Shown piece after piece: positions 44,690 to 54,079 of a stretch of 64,000 nucleotides of DNA (positions are counted from its first letter, which is position 1; the number at the start of each line of letters is the position of its first letter). The translations under genes and the position numbers were made by a program. This DNA is from Streptomyces sp. NRRL S-340 (GTDB lineage Bacteria > Actinomycetota > Actinomycetes > Streptomycetales > Streptomycetaceae). The notes under the pieces are model-generated. The model was not told the DNA's origin. It did no database searches and was given only the letters and a program-made list of their open reading frames with translations. The stretch lies in NCBI RefSeq assembly GCF_000720185.1, contig NZ_JOIY01000008.1, positions 213,882 to 277,881 of the forward strand, in the 5' to 3' direction.

Positions 44690-45811
44690 GCGGCGGCAGC
44701 ATCTGCCGGTAGTACGAGCTGTACGACGAGCGCAGCGTGGTGCGGACCACGCCTTCTCGTTCGCCTTCGCCTCCGCGACCAGGTCGCGCAGCGTCTTCTC
44801 ACCCACCACCGGGTACAGCACCGCACGTACGGTCCCCTCCGGCCGGCCCACCGCCGCATCTGCGAGACGGAAGAGGATGCCCTCCTTGCCCCGCACCTTC
44901 TTCAGCTCCGCCGTCAGCTGCCGTTCCACCCGCCGCTCGGCACGAGCGTTGATCTTGTGGACCAGGGCGACGAGCAGTTCCACCAGGGTGTCGGTGATCT
45001 CCGCCTGACGGGATGCACACAGCGCGGCCAACAGCGTCGTCCGTACGTCCTCGGCTGCGTCCCGCAAGTCCGAGGGGTACATCTTGATGGCCCGCGCCCG
45101 CCACGCGGCCACCAGCTTCTCCGAGCAGTCCGCGAACAGCCCCGCCGGCAAGCCAAGCTGCCGGACAGCGGTCAGCTTGGTGATCTCCGTCAGCAGCGAG
45201 TCCAGCCCCACCGCACCCGGGTCTCGCTTCAGCGAGGCCAGCAGCGCGGTCCCGTCCTCCTTCCCCTCCGCCACTAGCTCCAGCAGGCGGCCGGCGCACA
45301 CCTCGCCCAGACGCGCGACGGTCTGCGCGCAGAAGACCCGGTCCGCCCCAGCTCGCGCGGCGGCCACGATCCGCTCGATACGGCCCGGGGGCTCGATGCG
45401 GTCGCTGCGGCACTGCACGAGCAGGGCCTCGCGCAGCCGGTCCTCCACCAGCTCCACCGGACAGACCTCATCGGCGAGCCAGCCGGTCAGCCGTTCCTCA
45501 TCGGCCCGGGTCGCCGGACGGAACCCGAGGGCCTCGCGGATCTGCGTACGGTGGCCCTTCGCGGAGCGGGACTACAGGTCGTACTTTGCCAAGTCCTCCG
45601 CCGGCACCTTGACTACGTCGGCCACGTAGTCGACCGCGACCTGCGAGAACTCCTCCACGAACTGGGGAAACCGGCCCTCCAGCTCGAAGAACTTCAGCAT
45701 CAGCACGAACCCGAGCCGGGTCGGGCCGGACTTGTTCGCGACCAGCTCCCAGTCAGGACCTACCGGCGTCCAGCACGCCACCACGTCCTCGGGTGACCAC
45801 TCCCGGCGCAT
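44690..45811 (-). pseudogene. N-terminal part of a Tn3-family transposase
   Basis: The start MRREWSPEDVVACWTPVGPD at 45811 and the following GNKSG-like ATRLGF region match Tn3 TnpA (DUF4158 domain). An in-frame TAG at 45572-45574 interrupts it, after which the same frame continues (CPVELVEDRLREALLVQCRS, then TLRDLVAEAKANEKA) until a frameshift near 44725 leads to RTTLRSSYSSYYRQMLPPLL, where it stops matching. About 370 N-terminal residues remain; the DDE catalytic domain is missing. Confidence 0.75.
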
Positions 45812-46100
45812 GAACGTCCCCGCCCTCTCCGTCGACTACTCGTTCGGCCTAACGAAGAGGCCGGGCACGCAGCAACGGGGGACCGGAAGAGGCCGACGGC
45901 TACTTTGCACCGTGGGTCAGAGATAGGACACCGGGGCCGTTTCGATCGGATCACCCCGGGCCTCTGTCCGGGTTTCACCTCCGGCCGGTGACGCGGCTGC
46001 TGAACCCGACTCGTCTGAATCCTTTGCACCCGCCGCCGACTCTTATGAACGCATGGGTAAGCGGCCGTACGGCCGAAGAGTCGAGGAAGGTGGGAGGACC

Positions 46101-46643
46101 GTGGCCCAGTTCACCAGGAGCTCCTGGCCGGGTGACCAACTCGTCAGCGCCGCGCAGCGCGGCGACGAGTCGTCGATCGGGGTGTTGATATCCGGCGTGT
46201 ACCCGCATGTCCGGCGGTTCGCGTTCTCGCTGTGTGCCAGCAGTCAGGACGCCGAGGACGCGGCACAGGAGGCGATGATCGTCCTGTTCCGCAGGATCGG
46301 GACACTGCGGGCCACCGCCGCGCTCGCGTCATGGATGTTCCGGATCGTGCGCAGCGAGTGCTCGCGGCGCGCGCGGAGCCTCGCTCACCGCTCGGAAACG
46401 GCCGTCGACACGACTGTGTCCTCGGCCGAGGACGACGTGCTGGGCCGGCTGGAGGTCGAGCGGCTGGTCGAAGTGATCGCCTCCCTGCCGGACGATCAGC
46501 GCCGCGTCCTCATCATGCGGGACATCCAGGGACTGCCGGGGAAGACCGTCGCCTCGGCGCTCAGGCTGAGTACGCCGGCGATGAAGTCCCGGCTGCACCG
46601 CGCCCGCCGTGCCGTACGTGAGGGGCTGGGTGAGCCGGAGTGA
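46101..46643 (+). CDS. ECF-type RNA polymerase sigma factor
   Basis: The GTG at 46101 has GGGAGG 3 bases upstream and is preferred to the ATG at 46053; product 180 aa. Region 2 is recognisable (DAEDAAQEAMIVLFRRIGTL, then SWMFRIVRSEC) and region 4 holds LPDDQRRVLIMRDIQGLPGK and a helix-turn-helix ending SRLHRARRAVREGL. No anti-sigma gene is adjacent. It overlaps the hydrolase gene (GTGA), which it may co-regulate. Confidence 0.85.
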   Translation: MAQFTRSSWPGDQLVSAAQRGDESSIGVLISGVYPHVRRFAFSLCASSQDAEDAAQEAMIVLFRRIGTLRATAALASWMFRIVRSECSRRARSLAHRSETAVDTTVSSAEDDVLGRLEVERLVEVIASLPDDQRRVLIMRDIQGLPGKTVASALRLSTPAMKSRLHRARRAVREGLGEPE

Positions 46644-47341
46644 GCACGAACACCTTCCCGACCAGGCCCCGGGGCGTGCTCCTCGTGCACGGCGCCTGGC
46701 ACACCGGAAGAGCGTGGAACGGCGTCGCCGCCGGGCTGCGCGCGCGGGGCGTTCCCGTGGCCGTCGCCGAGTTGCACCGAGGATCACTGGCGGGGGACAT
46801 CGCCGCCGCCGAAGCCGCACTGGACGACATCGCCGAGTCCGGTCCCGTCGTCGCCTGCGGTCACTCCTACGGCGGCGCCGTCATCAGCGGTCTGCCGCCG
46901 CGGAAGGTGGCGCATCTCGTGTACCTGGCCGCGATGATGCCCGACGTGGGCGAGACCAGCTTCGGGCTGCTCGCCCAGGCACCACCAAGCGACTTGGGCG
47001 CGTCCATGATCGGTGACATCGCCGGCACCACCACGATCGATCCGGCCCGGGCAGGGGCGCTGTTCCACGGCCGGCTCGATGCGGACCGGCGACTCCGTCA
47101 CGTCACCGAGCTGGTCCCACAGGTCATGGCGGCCGGCCACCAGGCGGCCGTGACCGCGGCCTGGCACTCACGGCCCAGCACCTACGTCCGCTGCACCGAC
47201 GACCGGGTCATCCACCCGGAGCTGCAACGCCGCTTCGCGCGGCGCGCCACCCACACGGTCACCTGGCACAGCGACCACGGCGCCTTCGCTTCCCACGAGT
47301 CGGACACCGTCGCCCTGCTGGCCCTGCTCGCCGGGCCCTGA
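46640..47341 (+). CDS. Alpha/beta hydrolase
   Basis: A 233-residue hydrolase has LLVHGAWHTGRAWNGV (oxyanion region), nucleophile Ser in ACGHSYGGAV, an acidic residue in TDDRVIHPELQ and the catalytic His in WHSDHGAFASHES. This matches the EstC/HNL-like group of esterases common in actinobacteria. It has no signal peptide. The start overlaps the sigma-factor stop, indicating one transcript. Confidence 0.88.
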   Translation: MSTNTFPTRPRGVLLVHGAWHTGRAWNGVAAGLRARGVPVAVAELHRGSLAGDIAAAEAALDDIAESGPVVACGHSYGGAVISGLPPRKVAHLVYLAAMMPDVGETSFGLLAQAPPSDLGASMIGDIAGTTTIDPARAGALFHGRLDADRRLRHVTELVPQVMAAGHQAAVTAAWHSRPSTYVRCTDDRVIHPELQRRFARRATHTVTWHSDHGAFASHESDTVALLALLAGP

Positions 47342-47366
47342 GCCACCGCGCTGACCACCACACCGC

Positions 47367-47883
47367 TCACCGGGCGAAGCGTCCAGCCGACCTGAGCTCG
47401 GCGTGACGCGTACGAAGGAGTTGCGTCCGGTGACCGGGTCCAGCACCGCGACCTTCAACGGAGACCGGGCGGCGGTCTGGATGAGGGAGAGCCAGCTCTG
47501 GTTCGGCACCAGGATCGTCAGCTCCGCCGGCCACGTGGCGAGCGCTCCGGGGTCCGGGCAGACCACTCCAGCCAGATTGAACCCGTCGCTCTCCCACCGC
47601 GGCCGGGCGTAGACGAGTAGCCCGTCGCCGTGAGCGGGGCTCAGGTCCCCCCACTTGATCGCCTTGCCCGAGGCGGAACGGACCATCTGTGTGAAGGTCT
47701 CCCACACTGCGGGGTTCAGGCCCGTCACCTCGAAGAACCTGGCCAAGCGCCGTATCTCGGCGGCCCGCTCCCGCGCCCGCTCCCGTGCCCGCCGCTCGGC
47801 ATCCTGACGGCGTCGGGCGGCAGCGGCGGCCCGCTCCTCGGCGTCTTGAGACCGGCAATGACGTTCTCGATGATGTCGTTCAT
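47367..47883 (-). pseudogene. Hypothetical protein with coiled coil, frameshifted
   Basis: The ATG at 47883 has a consensus AGGAGG 7 bases upstream (MNDIIENVIAGL). The frame must shift near 47850 to read ERAAAAARRRQDAERRARER, a long charged coiled coil, then FFEVTGLNPAVWETFTQMVR and LTILVPNQSWLSLIQTAARS. The true 3' end is unclear: the second frame stays open to 47168, antisense to the hydrolase; the alternative frame stops at 47367. The strong ribosome-binding site suggests a recently broken gene. Confidence 0.45.
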
Positions 47884-48140
47884 GGGCACGCCTCCTGGGC
47901 GTCGGGCGAGCAGTCCGGGCCTTCCTGCGCCGCCCCCGATTGCCTACCGGACTCATGGCCCGGTAACCCGACTCAGCGCCCACAACACGGCGTCGGCACG
48001 GCCACTTCAATGAGTGCTCTACCAGCAGTGATGCGTATGGAGAGTGATCCACATCACAAGTGCGCCTGGTGGCCGGGTCCGGCGTACGCCCCCGGCGCAG
48101 ACCGCTCGGCGGCCCCCGCCCCGGCGCGAGCCGTCTCGTC

Positions 48141-48197
48141 TCGGTCCGTGTCGGACCAAATCGGTCCGTGCAGGCCCGGTACGGTCCTTGTCCGACC
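48141..48197. repeat. Clustered TCGGTCCG/CGGACC motifs
   Basis: TCGGTCCGTG occurs at 48141-48150 and again at 48161-48170, exactly 20 bp (two helical turns) apart, with an inverted CGGACC at 48152-48157 and a related ACGGTCCTTGTCCGACC to the right. CGGACC can pair with GGTCCG on either side. There is no gene across it, so it may be a regulator-binding or origin-like site. Confidence 0.4.
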
Positions 48198-48354
48198 CCC
48201 GGGCGGCCCGGGGCGGGGCCCTGGCCCCGCGGAGGCCTCCCGTGCTTCTTGCTGTTATCCGAAGTCCGGCTTGGGCGGCGCCCGCGGGACTGACCAACGA
48301 TTCTCGATTCCCGCGGACGCCTCACCCCTACAGACGGGGCAGGAGCGCAGGGTG

Positions 48355-48555
48355 TTACAGCTCGCAGGAGACCACAGCGCGCCCTGGGCCCACTCCCGAC
48401 GCGCTGTCCAGACGGGCGATGTCCTGCGCCGCCTGGTTCGCGATCAGGTGCAGGTCGACGGTCAGAGCGTGCACGCGGCGGCCCCACGCAGGTTCCTCCC
48501 CGGGCGAGCAGGGCCCGGCAGCATGCGCGGCGGCGATGACGAGGCTGTAGTCCAT
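48355..48555 (-). CDS. Possible small hypothetical protein
   Basis: A 66-codon frame from ATG at 48555 reads MDYSLVIAAAHAAGPCSPGE and contains VDLHLIANQAAQDIARLDSA, a plausible helix. There is no strong ribosome-binding site and no known family. It lies beside phage-derived genes. Confidence 0.35.
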   Translation of the reverse strand: MDYSLVIAAAHAAGPCSPGEEPAWGRRVHALTVDLHLIANQAAQDIARLDSASGVGPGRAVVSCEL

Positions 48556-48705
48556 GCCCCCATCAGGCCGCCGCCGCGCCCACCAGCCGCTGGGGCGGCG
48601 CGTCTAACCGTCACGCAATGCGCCCAAGGTAGGGGAAGACCCGCCCCGCCGGAGCCGGCAGGTACTCGTCGACGATGCTGACCGATCACGGTCATGGCTC
48701 GCCGG

Positions 48706-48930
<225 letters not shown>

Positions 48931-48993
48931 TCAGCCCTTCCACTGCTCAGGCACCGTGAAACAGGTGCCCCACGCTGGCACGGGCGGCGTTCG

Positions 48994-51505
48994 CTAGCCA
49001 CTGTGCGTGAGAGCTCCCAGCCGACCGCCGTGGGGTGCTGGGCTCGGTCGTCTGATGAGGCCCGCCACACCAGGAGGCCGCCGCCGCGGCGGATGATCGG
49101 CTCCGGCTCGTACACGGCCAGGAGGACGGCTTCGGCCCGGTCGGGGCTCTTCATGCCGCGGGCGCGCATGGCCTTCTTCGACTCGATGACCGTGTGGCCG
49201 CCGCTGTTGTACTGCAGCTTCGGCGTGGTGAGCTGGATAGTAGCGTTGCGGTCGGTGCGCAGTCGGAGCCGGCCGACTCCGGTGCCCGGGTCGGGCTGCA
49301 GGAGCGCGCGGGTGGCGAGCCACATCTCGTCGCGCTTCTTGAAGGGGCGCATGACGGCGCCCGGGTCGTCGTGGCCAGGGGACTCGGAGACCATGACGCC
49401 GACGATGTCGGCGCGGTGCCGGCTGTTCTCCGCCCAGGTCTTGAGCATGCCGACGGCGCCGTGGCCCAGGCCGTTCTGGTCGATCTTGACGCGGACGGCG
49501 GCGGTGGAGCCGAGGGCCTCGGCCAGGCGCAGCGCCTGCTCGATCTCCTCCAAGATCCTGGCGGCGACCTTGACCTGGTTATCGTTCTCGCTGCCGCTGG
49601 AGTGGTGGCGGTGCTCGATCGCGTCGCCACCGGTAGATCGTGAACTCGTCGCCGCCGCCTGCGGCGACGTCGACGCCGAGGCGGACCCACGCGCCGCGCT
49701 TGACGGCGTGGGTGGCGGTCTCGTCCTTCAGGCCGAGGTCACACAGGCGGACGTAGCCGGGGCCGGTGGGATCCTCGACCTGCTGGGCGTACTCGACCCC
49801 ACAGCGTCGGTATCGCCTTGCCACCGCCGCCCTTGGGGAACTCGGCGTGGACCTTGGCGATCACGTACGGGGGATCTTCGCCGTACTCGCGCAGGGTACG
49901 GTCCACCCAGTCCTGATCGGGGAGGTGGATGGCGAGGGAGTGCTTGGGGACCCCGTCGGGGCAGTCCCGGCAGTACGGGACACGTTCACCGGTGATGGCG
50001 GGGCTGTCGAAGGTCGCGATGGGGATGGTGATGGTGCTGGGCTCTTCGGGGTCTTCGCCTTCCTCGCACAGCAGCTCGAACCAGTTCCGCGGGTCGTCCA
50101 TCGCCGGGTTGCCGATCGCCAACATCTTCGCGTCGCCGGTGAGCAAGTTGTTGGTGCCGTGGCCCATGGTGCGGGCGATACCGCCAGCTCGTCGACGGTC
50201 ACCAACAGCTTGGGGTATTGCCGCACCAGAAGGGGACGCCGTTGCGGCGCACCATGAGGGTTTCGTTCGGGGTGATCACGCAGTAGACGGGACCCTTGCG
50301 CGGGATACGCCGGACGTTGGCCTTCTTCACGTTGGAGTCAGCCGGACGGCCGGCTTCGGTCACGCACCACACGTCGTGGTGGCGGGTGAACGTGCGCCCA
50401 TTGAGGACGCCCTGGCTGCCCTTGGCGTGCATGAGCCGCATCTTCCGGGCCCTGCCCATCTTCACGAGGGGTTCGTGCAGGTCGTCCGCGAGGGCCTTCG
50501 ATGACGTGATGTACCGGGCGCTCTCCGGGTGCGTATGCCGGGCCCCGTCTCCCTGGCGATTGGCCTCGAGGAAGTCCCGGATGACGGGCTGTGGGGCCTC
50601 CTTGATGATCTCCGGGACCCGCTTGTTGTGTGATCCGACCCCGCAGTTCTGCTGAAGCCACCGCGCGAGATTCTTCTGCCGGAACCGCAGGGAGTGCCCT
50701 GTTCGTACGTACTTCACGCCGATGCGGTCGAGCAGCATTGCTATGTGCTCGTACTTCTCCCCCTGCTTCTGGGCTATGCAGATGGTCTGCCGGACGCTGT
50801 TCCCCTCGGGATAGAGCTGGACATGCCCCTCGGCGACGTACCAGCCCGGGAAGGCTGCGAAGTCCTCGGGGGTGAAGTGTGCTGCGGCCGCTCCTGCTCG
50901 GCTACCGGGGAAGGTCATCGGTTCGAACGGGGTCCCCTCCCAGGTGTTGGTGCGGCAGACAAAGAATTCCTGCGGCAGGTCCATGTAGGAGCCGAGCTTC
51001 CACTGCCGCTGTGGCGGGGCAACGGGCTTCCACTCGGCGTCGGTCTTCTCGGCGCCAGCGCGCAGATGCTTCTTCGCGTGCTGCGCACGGCCCTTCGCTC
51101 CTACCTCGTGGCCGCAGTACGGGCAGAGGAGCCGGCGGGGTTCACGCACCCTGCCCACGCGCACAACCGGGCCGCGATCCACGTCTTGCCGACGCCGAAG
51201 ACGGCGGGGACGGTGATGCGTTCGGCGTCGAGGACCGAGTCGACGATCTGCCGCTGCTTCGACCAGATCGTCTCGCCGAGAACGTCCTCGATGAAGCCGC
51301 TGGGGGTGTCGGCCCACAGGCCGAAGCGGGAGCCGACGGCCCGTTTGACCTCGCGTAGCAGGTGGGGCAGTTCGGCGACGACGACGTGCTGCTTGAGGGC
51401 CTGGCGGTGCAGGTCGCCGGGTGCGCAGAGGAGGTCGTCGGCGAGTCGGGCGGCGAGGTCGGACTTCACCCCGGGCCGCCCTCTGGTGGCGGCGGCCTCT
51501 GTCAC
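48994..51505 (-). pseudogene. Phage terminase large subunit with intein remnant, decayed
   Basis: Extein parts in order: N-terminal MTEAAATRGRPGVKSDLAAR, Walker A in VFGVGKTWIAARL (51505 to ~51130); an intein remnant to ~50220; Walker B-like PKLLVTVDELA; TGDAKMLAIGNPAMDDPRNW (motif after Walker B); nuclease-domain WVRLGVDVAAGGGDEFTIYR near 49650; VRVKIDQNGLGHGAVGMLKT; and the terminal SKKAMRARGMKSPDRAEAVL. At least five frameshifts separate them, several at runs of one base, and ~90 residues between the Walker motifs are gone. The enzyme packages phage DNA; this copy is inactive. Confidence 0.8.
50220..51125 (-). other. Intein remnant with LAGLIDADG homing endonuclease
   Basis: An open frame of ~300 residues within the terminase has a zinc-finger-like CPYCGHEVGAKGRAQHAKKH (C2-H2 spacing), two DOD-type endonuclease motifs (FAAFPGWYVAEGHVQL and VIRDFLEANRQGDGAR) and a C-terminal splicing block VYCVITPNETLMVRRNGVPF ending WCGN just before extein Thr. 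The N-terminal splicing block with the first Cys/Ser is missing, so it cannot splice. A one-base loss in a C run at the junction also breaks the frame. Confidence 0.7.
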
Positions 51506-51856
51506 GGCGGGTGGGCCGGGACGGCCGGCGGGGGGGGGGCGGTTCGCATGGGGCGCACCGTGCAGGCCGAAGGGGGTTTGTGTCCCGGCCTATGCCCATC
51601 CTGTCTTTTGACGTCATGCCAGGTGCGCCGGTGCCGGTATTCTGGCGATCTTCAATGGCGAACTGGTGTGCGATTGCGGTGACTTGATCTCGCTCCCTGT
51701 TCAGCTGACTTCAAGACGGAAGGGCACCTCGTTGCGTTTGGCACCGAGTATGTCCCCACACAGTCCGAGAGCGAGGGCCAGGACTGGAAGTCCGGCGTCC
51801 GCCGCGACCGGCCCTCCACTGCCCACGGCTTCGGCCAGCGCCCACGACCTCCGGCG
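51506..51856. other. Intergenic with a G10 run
   Basis: No gene is supported. A run of ten G at 51530-51539 precedes the terminase start. Confidence 0.4.
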
Positions 51857-52549
51857 TCATGCCGGCGGCCGGGTGAGTTTCGTGGCCACGGCATCGAGGA
51901 CCCAGTCCAGGCCGGTCGTGAAGGATGCCTCGGCGTCCACGTCCGTGCCGTCGTACACGGCCTTGGCCAGCGCCGGGAAGCGACCGATGGCCAGCATCCT
52001 TGTCAGATACGGGCCGGAGGCGCGCTGCCAGTCGTGCTTCGACAGGCCCGTGGTGCGCTCGGCCCGCAGGTTCGCGATCTCGCGCCTGATCGCGCCGGTG
52101 GAGTAGGCACCGACGGTCTCCACTGCGCGCATGGCAGTGTCGATGTCGGTGAGGCTGTCCAGGGCGGCCAGCGTGGCCTCGCCCACGGCGAGGGCGTTCG
52201 GGCCCAGGGCGGGGCGGCCGCCCAGCAGATCGGCCAGCCATTCGTGCCGGAGAGCGGCCTGCCTGGTGCGGTGGGCGAGGGTGCGCAGCGCCTCCCGCCA
52301 GTCACCGGGCTGCTCCTGGGGGAGGATCTCGGCGTAGACCTCGTCCACCATGAGGTCGAACAGCTCCTGCTTGGTGGAGATGTATCCGTACAGCCGCATC
52401 GGGCCCGCGTTCAGCCGGGCGGCGACCTTGCGCAACGACACCGCCTCCAGTCCGGCCTCGTCGGCCAGCGCGATGGCGGCGGCCACGATCCGCTCCCGGT
52501 CGAGCGGTACCGGGCGAGTCGGCGGCTCCGGCCGGTCCCACACACTCAT
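51857..52549 (-). CDS. TetR-family repressor (TetR_C domain)
   Basis: The N-terminal helix-turn-helix reads RERIVAAAIALADEAGLEAV and SLRKVAARLNAGPMRLYGYI; a C-terminal TetR_C-type ligand domain follows to residue 230. It is divergent from a TetX-like monooxygenase with a 17-bp palindrome at that gene's start, the classic arrangement for drug-inducible monooxygenases. The ligand is probably a drug or aromatic compound acted on by that enzyme. Confidence 0.9.
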   Translation of the reverse strand: MSVWDRPEPPTRPVPLDRERIVAAAIALADEAGLEAVSLRKVAARLNAGPMRLYGYISTKQELFDLMVDEVYAEILPQEQPGDWREALRTLAHRTRQAALRHEWLADLLGGRPALGPNALAVGEATLAALDSLTDIDTAMRAVETVGAYSTGAIRREIANLRAERTTGLSKHDWQRASGPYLTRMLAIGRFPALAKAVYDGTDVDAEASFTTGLDWVLDAVATKLTRPPA

Positions 52550-52584
52550 GGTTCACACCGTTCTGCTGCGATGCATCGTATGGA

Positions 52585-52601
52585 GCAATACAGTGTATTG
52601 C
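52585..52601. promoter_or_regulatory. TetR-type operator palindrome
   Basis: GCAATACA-G-TGTATTGC has perfect 8-bp arms about one central base and ends one base before the monooxygenase ATG, so binding would block its transcription. Confidence 0.7.
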
Positions 52602-52602
52602 C

Positions 52603-53721
52603 ATGAGACGTCGTATCGCTGTGGTCGGGAGCGGCCCCGGAGGCCTTACCTTCGCCCGTGTCCTGCACCGCCACGGCTACCCCGTCGCCGTCCTCGAACG
52701 CGATCCCGCCCCCCACGTCCGCCCCCCAGGCGGAACGCTGGACCTGCACGAGGGGCTAGGCCAGCTCGCCCTGGACAAGGCAGGGCTGCTGGAGGAGTTC
52801 CAGGCGCTGTCCCGCCCCGAGGGGCAGGCCATGCGCATCCTGGACGCGGACGGGACCGTCCTGCGCGACTGGCGACCCCGTCCGGATGACCGGGCCAATC
52901 CAGAGATCGACCGCGGGCAACTCCGTGACCTGCTGCTCGGCCCTCTCGACGTCCGGTGGGGGCGGAACGTGACGCAGGTAGTGCCGGGGACCCCGGAGGG
53001 TGCAGTAGTCCGTTTCGCGGACGGGCGACAGGAGACGTTCGACCTCGTGGTCGGCGCGGACGGCGCCTGGTCCCGGACACGCCCGGCAGTCTCCTCGGTG
53101 ACGCCGCACTACACCGGCGTCACCTACGTCGAATCCTTCCTCGACGACGTCGACTCCCGCCATCCCGACCTCGCCCGGCTGATCGGCGACGGTTCCGTGG
53201 CCGCGTACGGGGTGAACCGAGCTCTCGTCGCCCAGCGCAACAGCGGCGGCCACGTCAAGGTGTACGCCCAGTTCCGCGCGCCGTTGGACTGGCACGCGAA
53301 CCTGGACCTGGCCGACGCCGAGGCCGTGCGATCGAGCCTGCTGGCTCTGTTCGACGGCTGGGCCGCTCCCGTCCTCGACCTCCTCCGTCACGCCACCGCT
53401 TTCGTCCACCGCCCCCTCTACGTCCTGCCTGTGTCCCACACCTGGACCCACGTCCCCGGGGTGACGCTCCTGGGCGACGCCGCCCATCTGATGCCCCCAT
53501 TGGGAGCGGGCGCGAACCTTGCGATGCTGGAGGGCGCCGAACTCGCCGAGTCCATCGCCACCGGCCCTGGAGATCTGGACGAGGCCGTCCGCGCCTTCGA
53601 GGAACAGATGTGGGCCCGGGCCGGCAGGTGGGCGGAGATCACGACGGCGGGTCTGGAACGCCTCGTGAGCCCGGACCCCGGCGAAGCTCTCGCCCTCTTC
53701 GACCAAGTGCAGCCATCCTGA
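52603..53721 (+). CDS. FAD-dependent monooxygenase (TetX/PHBH-like)
   Basis: A 372-residue flavoprotein has the FAD loop VVGSGPGGLTFARVLHRHG, the NAD(P)H/FAD DG motif LVVGADGAWSRTRP and the GD motif LLGDAAHLMPPLGAGANLAM. This is the class A aromatic/tetracycline hydroxylase fold with no fused reductase. It probably hydroxylates a drug or phenolic compound. The ATG directly follows the operator palindrome, so control by the divergent TetR gene is expected. Confidence 0.9.
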   Translation: MRRRIAVVGSGPGGLTFARVLHRHGYPVAVLERDPAPHVRPPGGTLDLHEGLGQLALDKAGLLEEFQALSRPEGQAMRILDADGTVLRDWRPRPDDRANPEIDRGQLRDLLLGPLDVRWGRNVTQVVPGTPEGAVVRFADGRQETFDLVVGADGAWSRTRPAVSSVTPHYTGVTYVESFLDDVDSRHPDLARLIGDGSVAAYGVNRALVAQRNSGGHVKVYAQFRAPLDWHANLDLADAEAVRSSLLALFDGWAAPVLDLLRHATAFVHRPLYVLPVSHTWTHVPGVTLLGDAAHLMPPLGAGANLAMLEGAELAESIATGPGDLDEAVRAFEEQMWARAGRWAEITTAGLERLVSPDPGEALALFDQVQPS

Positions 53722-54079
53722 CTGACAAGCGCGTCGCGGACGAGCGCGGCGATCCGCACGGTGAGTCTGGTGGCGCGCCGGTCGAGGCCGGTGAGGAGCT
53801 GCTCGGCGAGGTGGAGTTCGTCGTCCGCGGTGGCGGGGTCGGTGAAGGCCACGACGAGGGCGCGCTGGGCCTGGCTGGATGGCGCGTTCCCCGGCGACGC
53901 CGTGCTGCTGGTCGCGGGCGGCGGTGTAGGCGGCGGCGCCTTCTGCACCGCGGCCTCCAGGCCGTCCCCCAACAGGTTCATCGCCGCTTCAGGGAGCACA
54001 CGATGATCCGGGCGAAACGGACGAGGTCGGCGTGGTTCTCACGTCGGGCGGTGACGGCGGTGACGGCTTGTGTGGGTGC
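53722..54079. other. Doubtful hypothetical frame on the minus strand
   Basis: A minus-strand frame (MNLLGDGLEAAVQKAPPPTP, later DELHLAEQLLTGLDRRATRL) looks protein-like between 53999 and ~53740 but runs antisense into the monooxygenase gene; it may be a gene remnant. Confidence 0.35.

Noticed and set aside
53740-53999. Minus-strand frame starting MNLLGDGLEAAVQ
   Set aside because: Protein-like in part but without ribosome-binding site or family, and it continues antisense through the monooxygenase gene.
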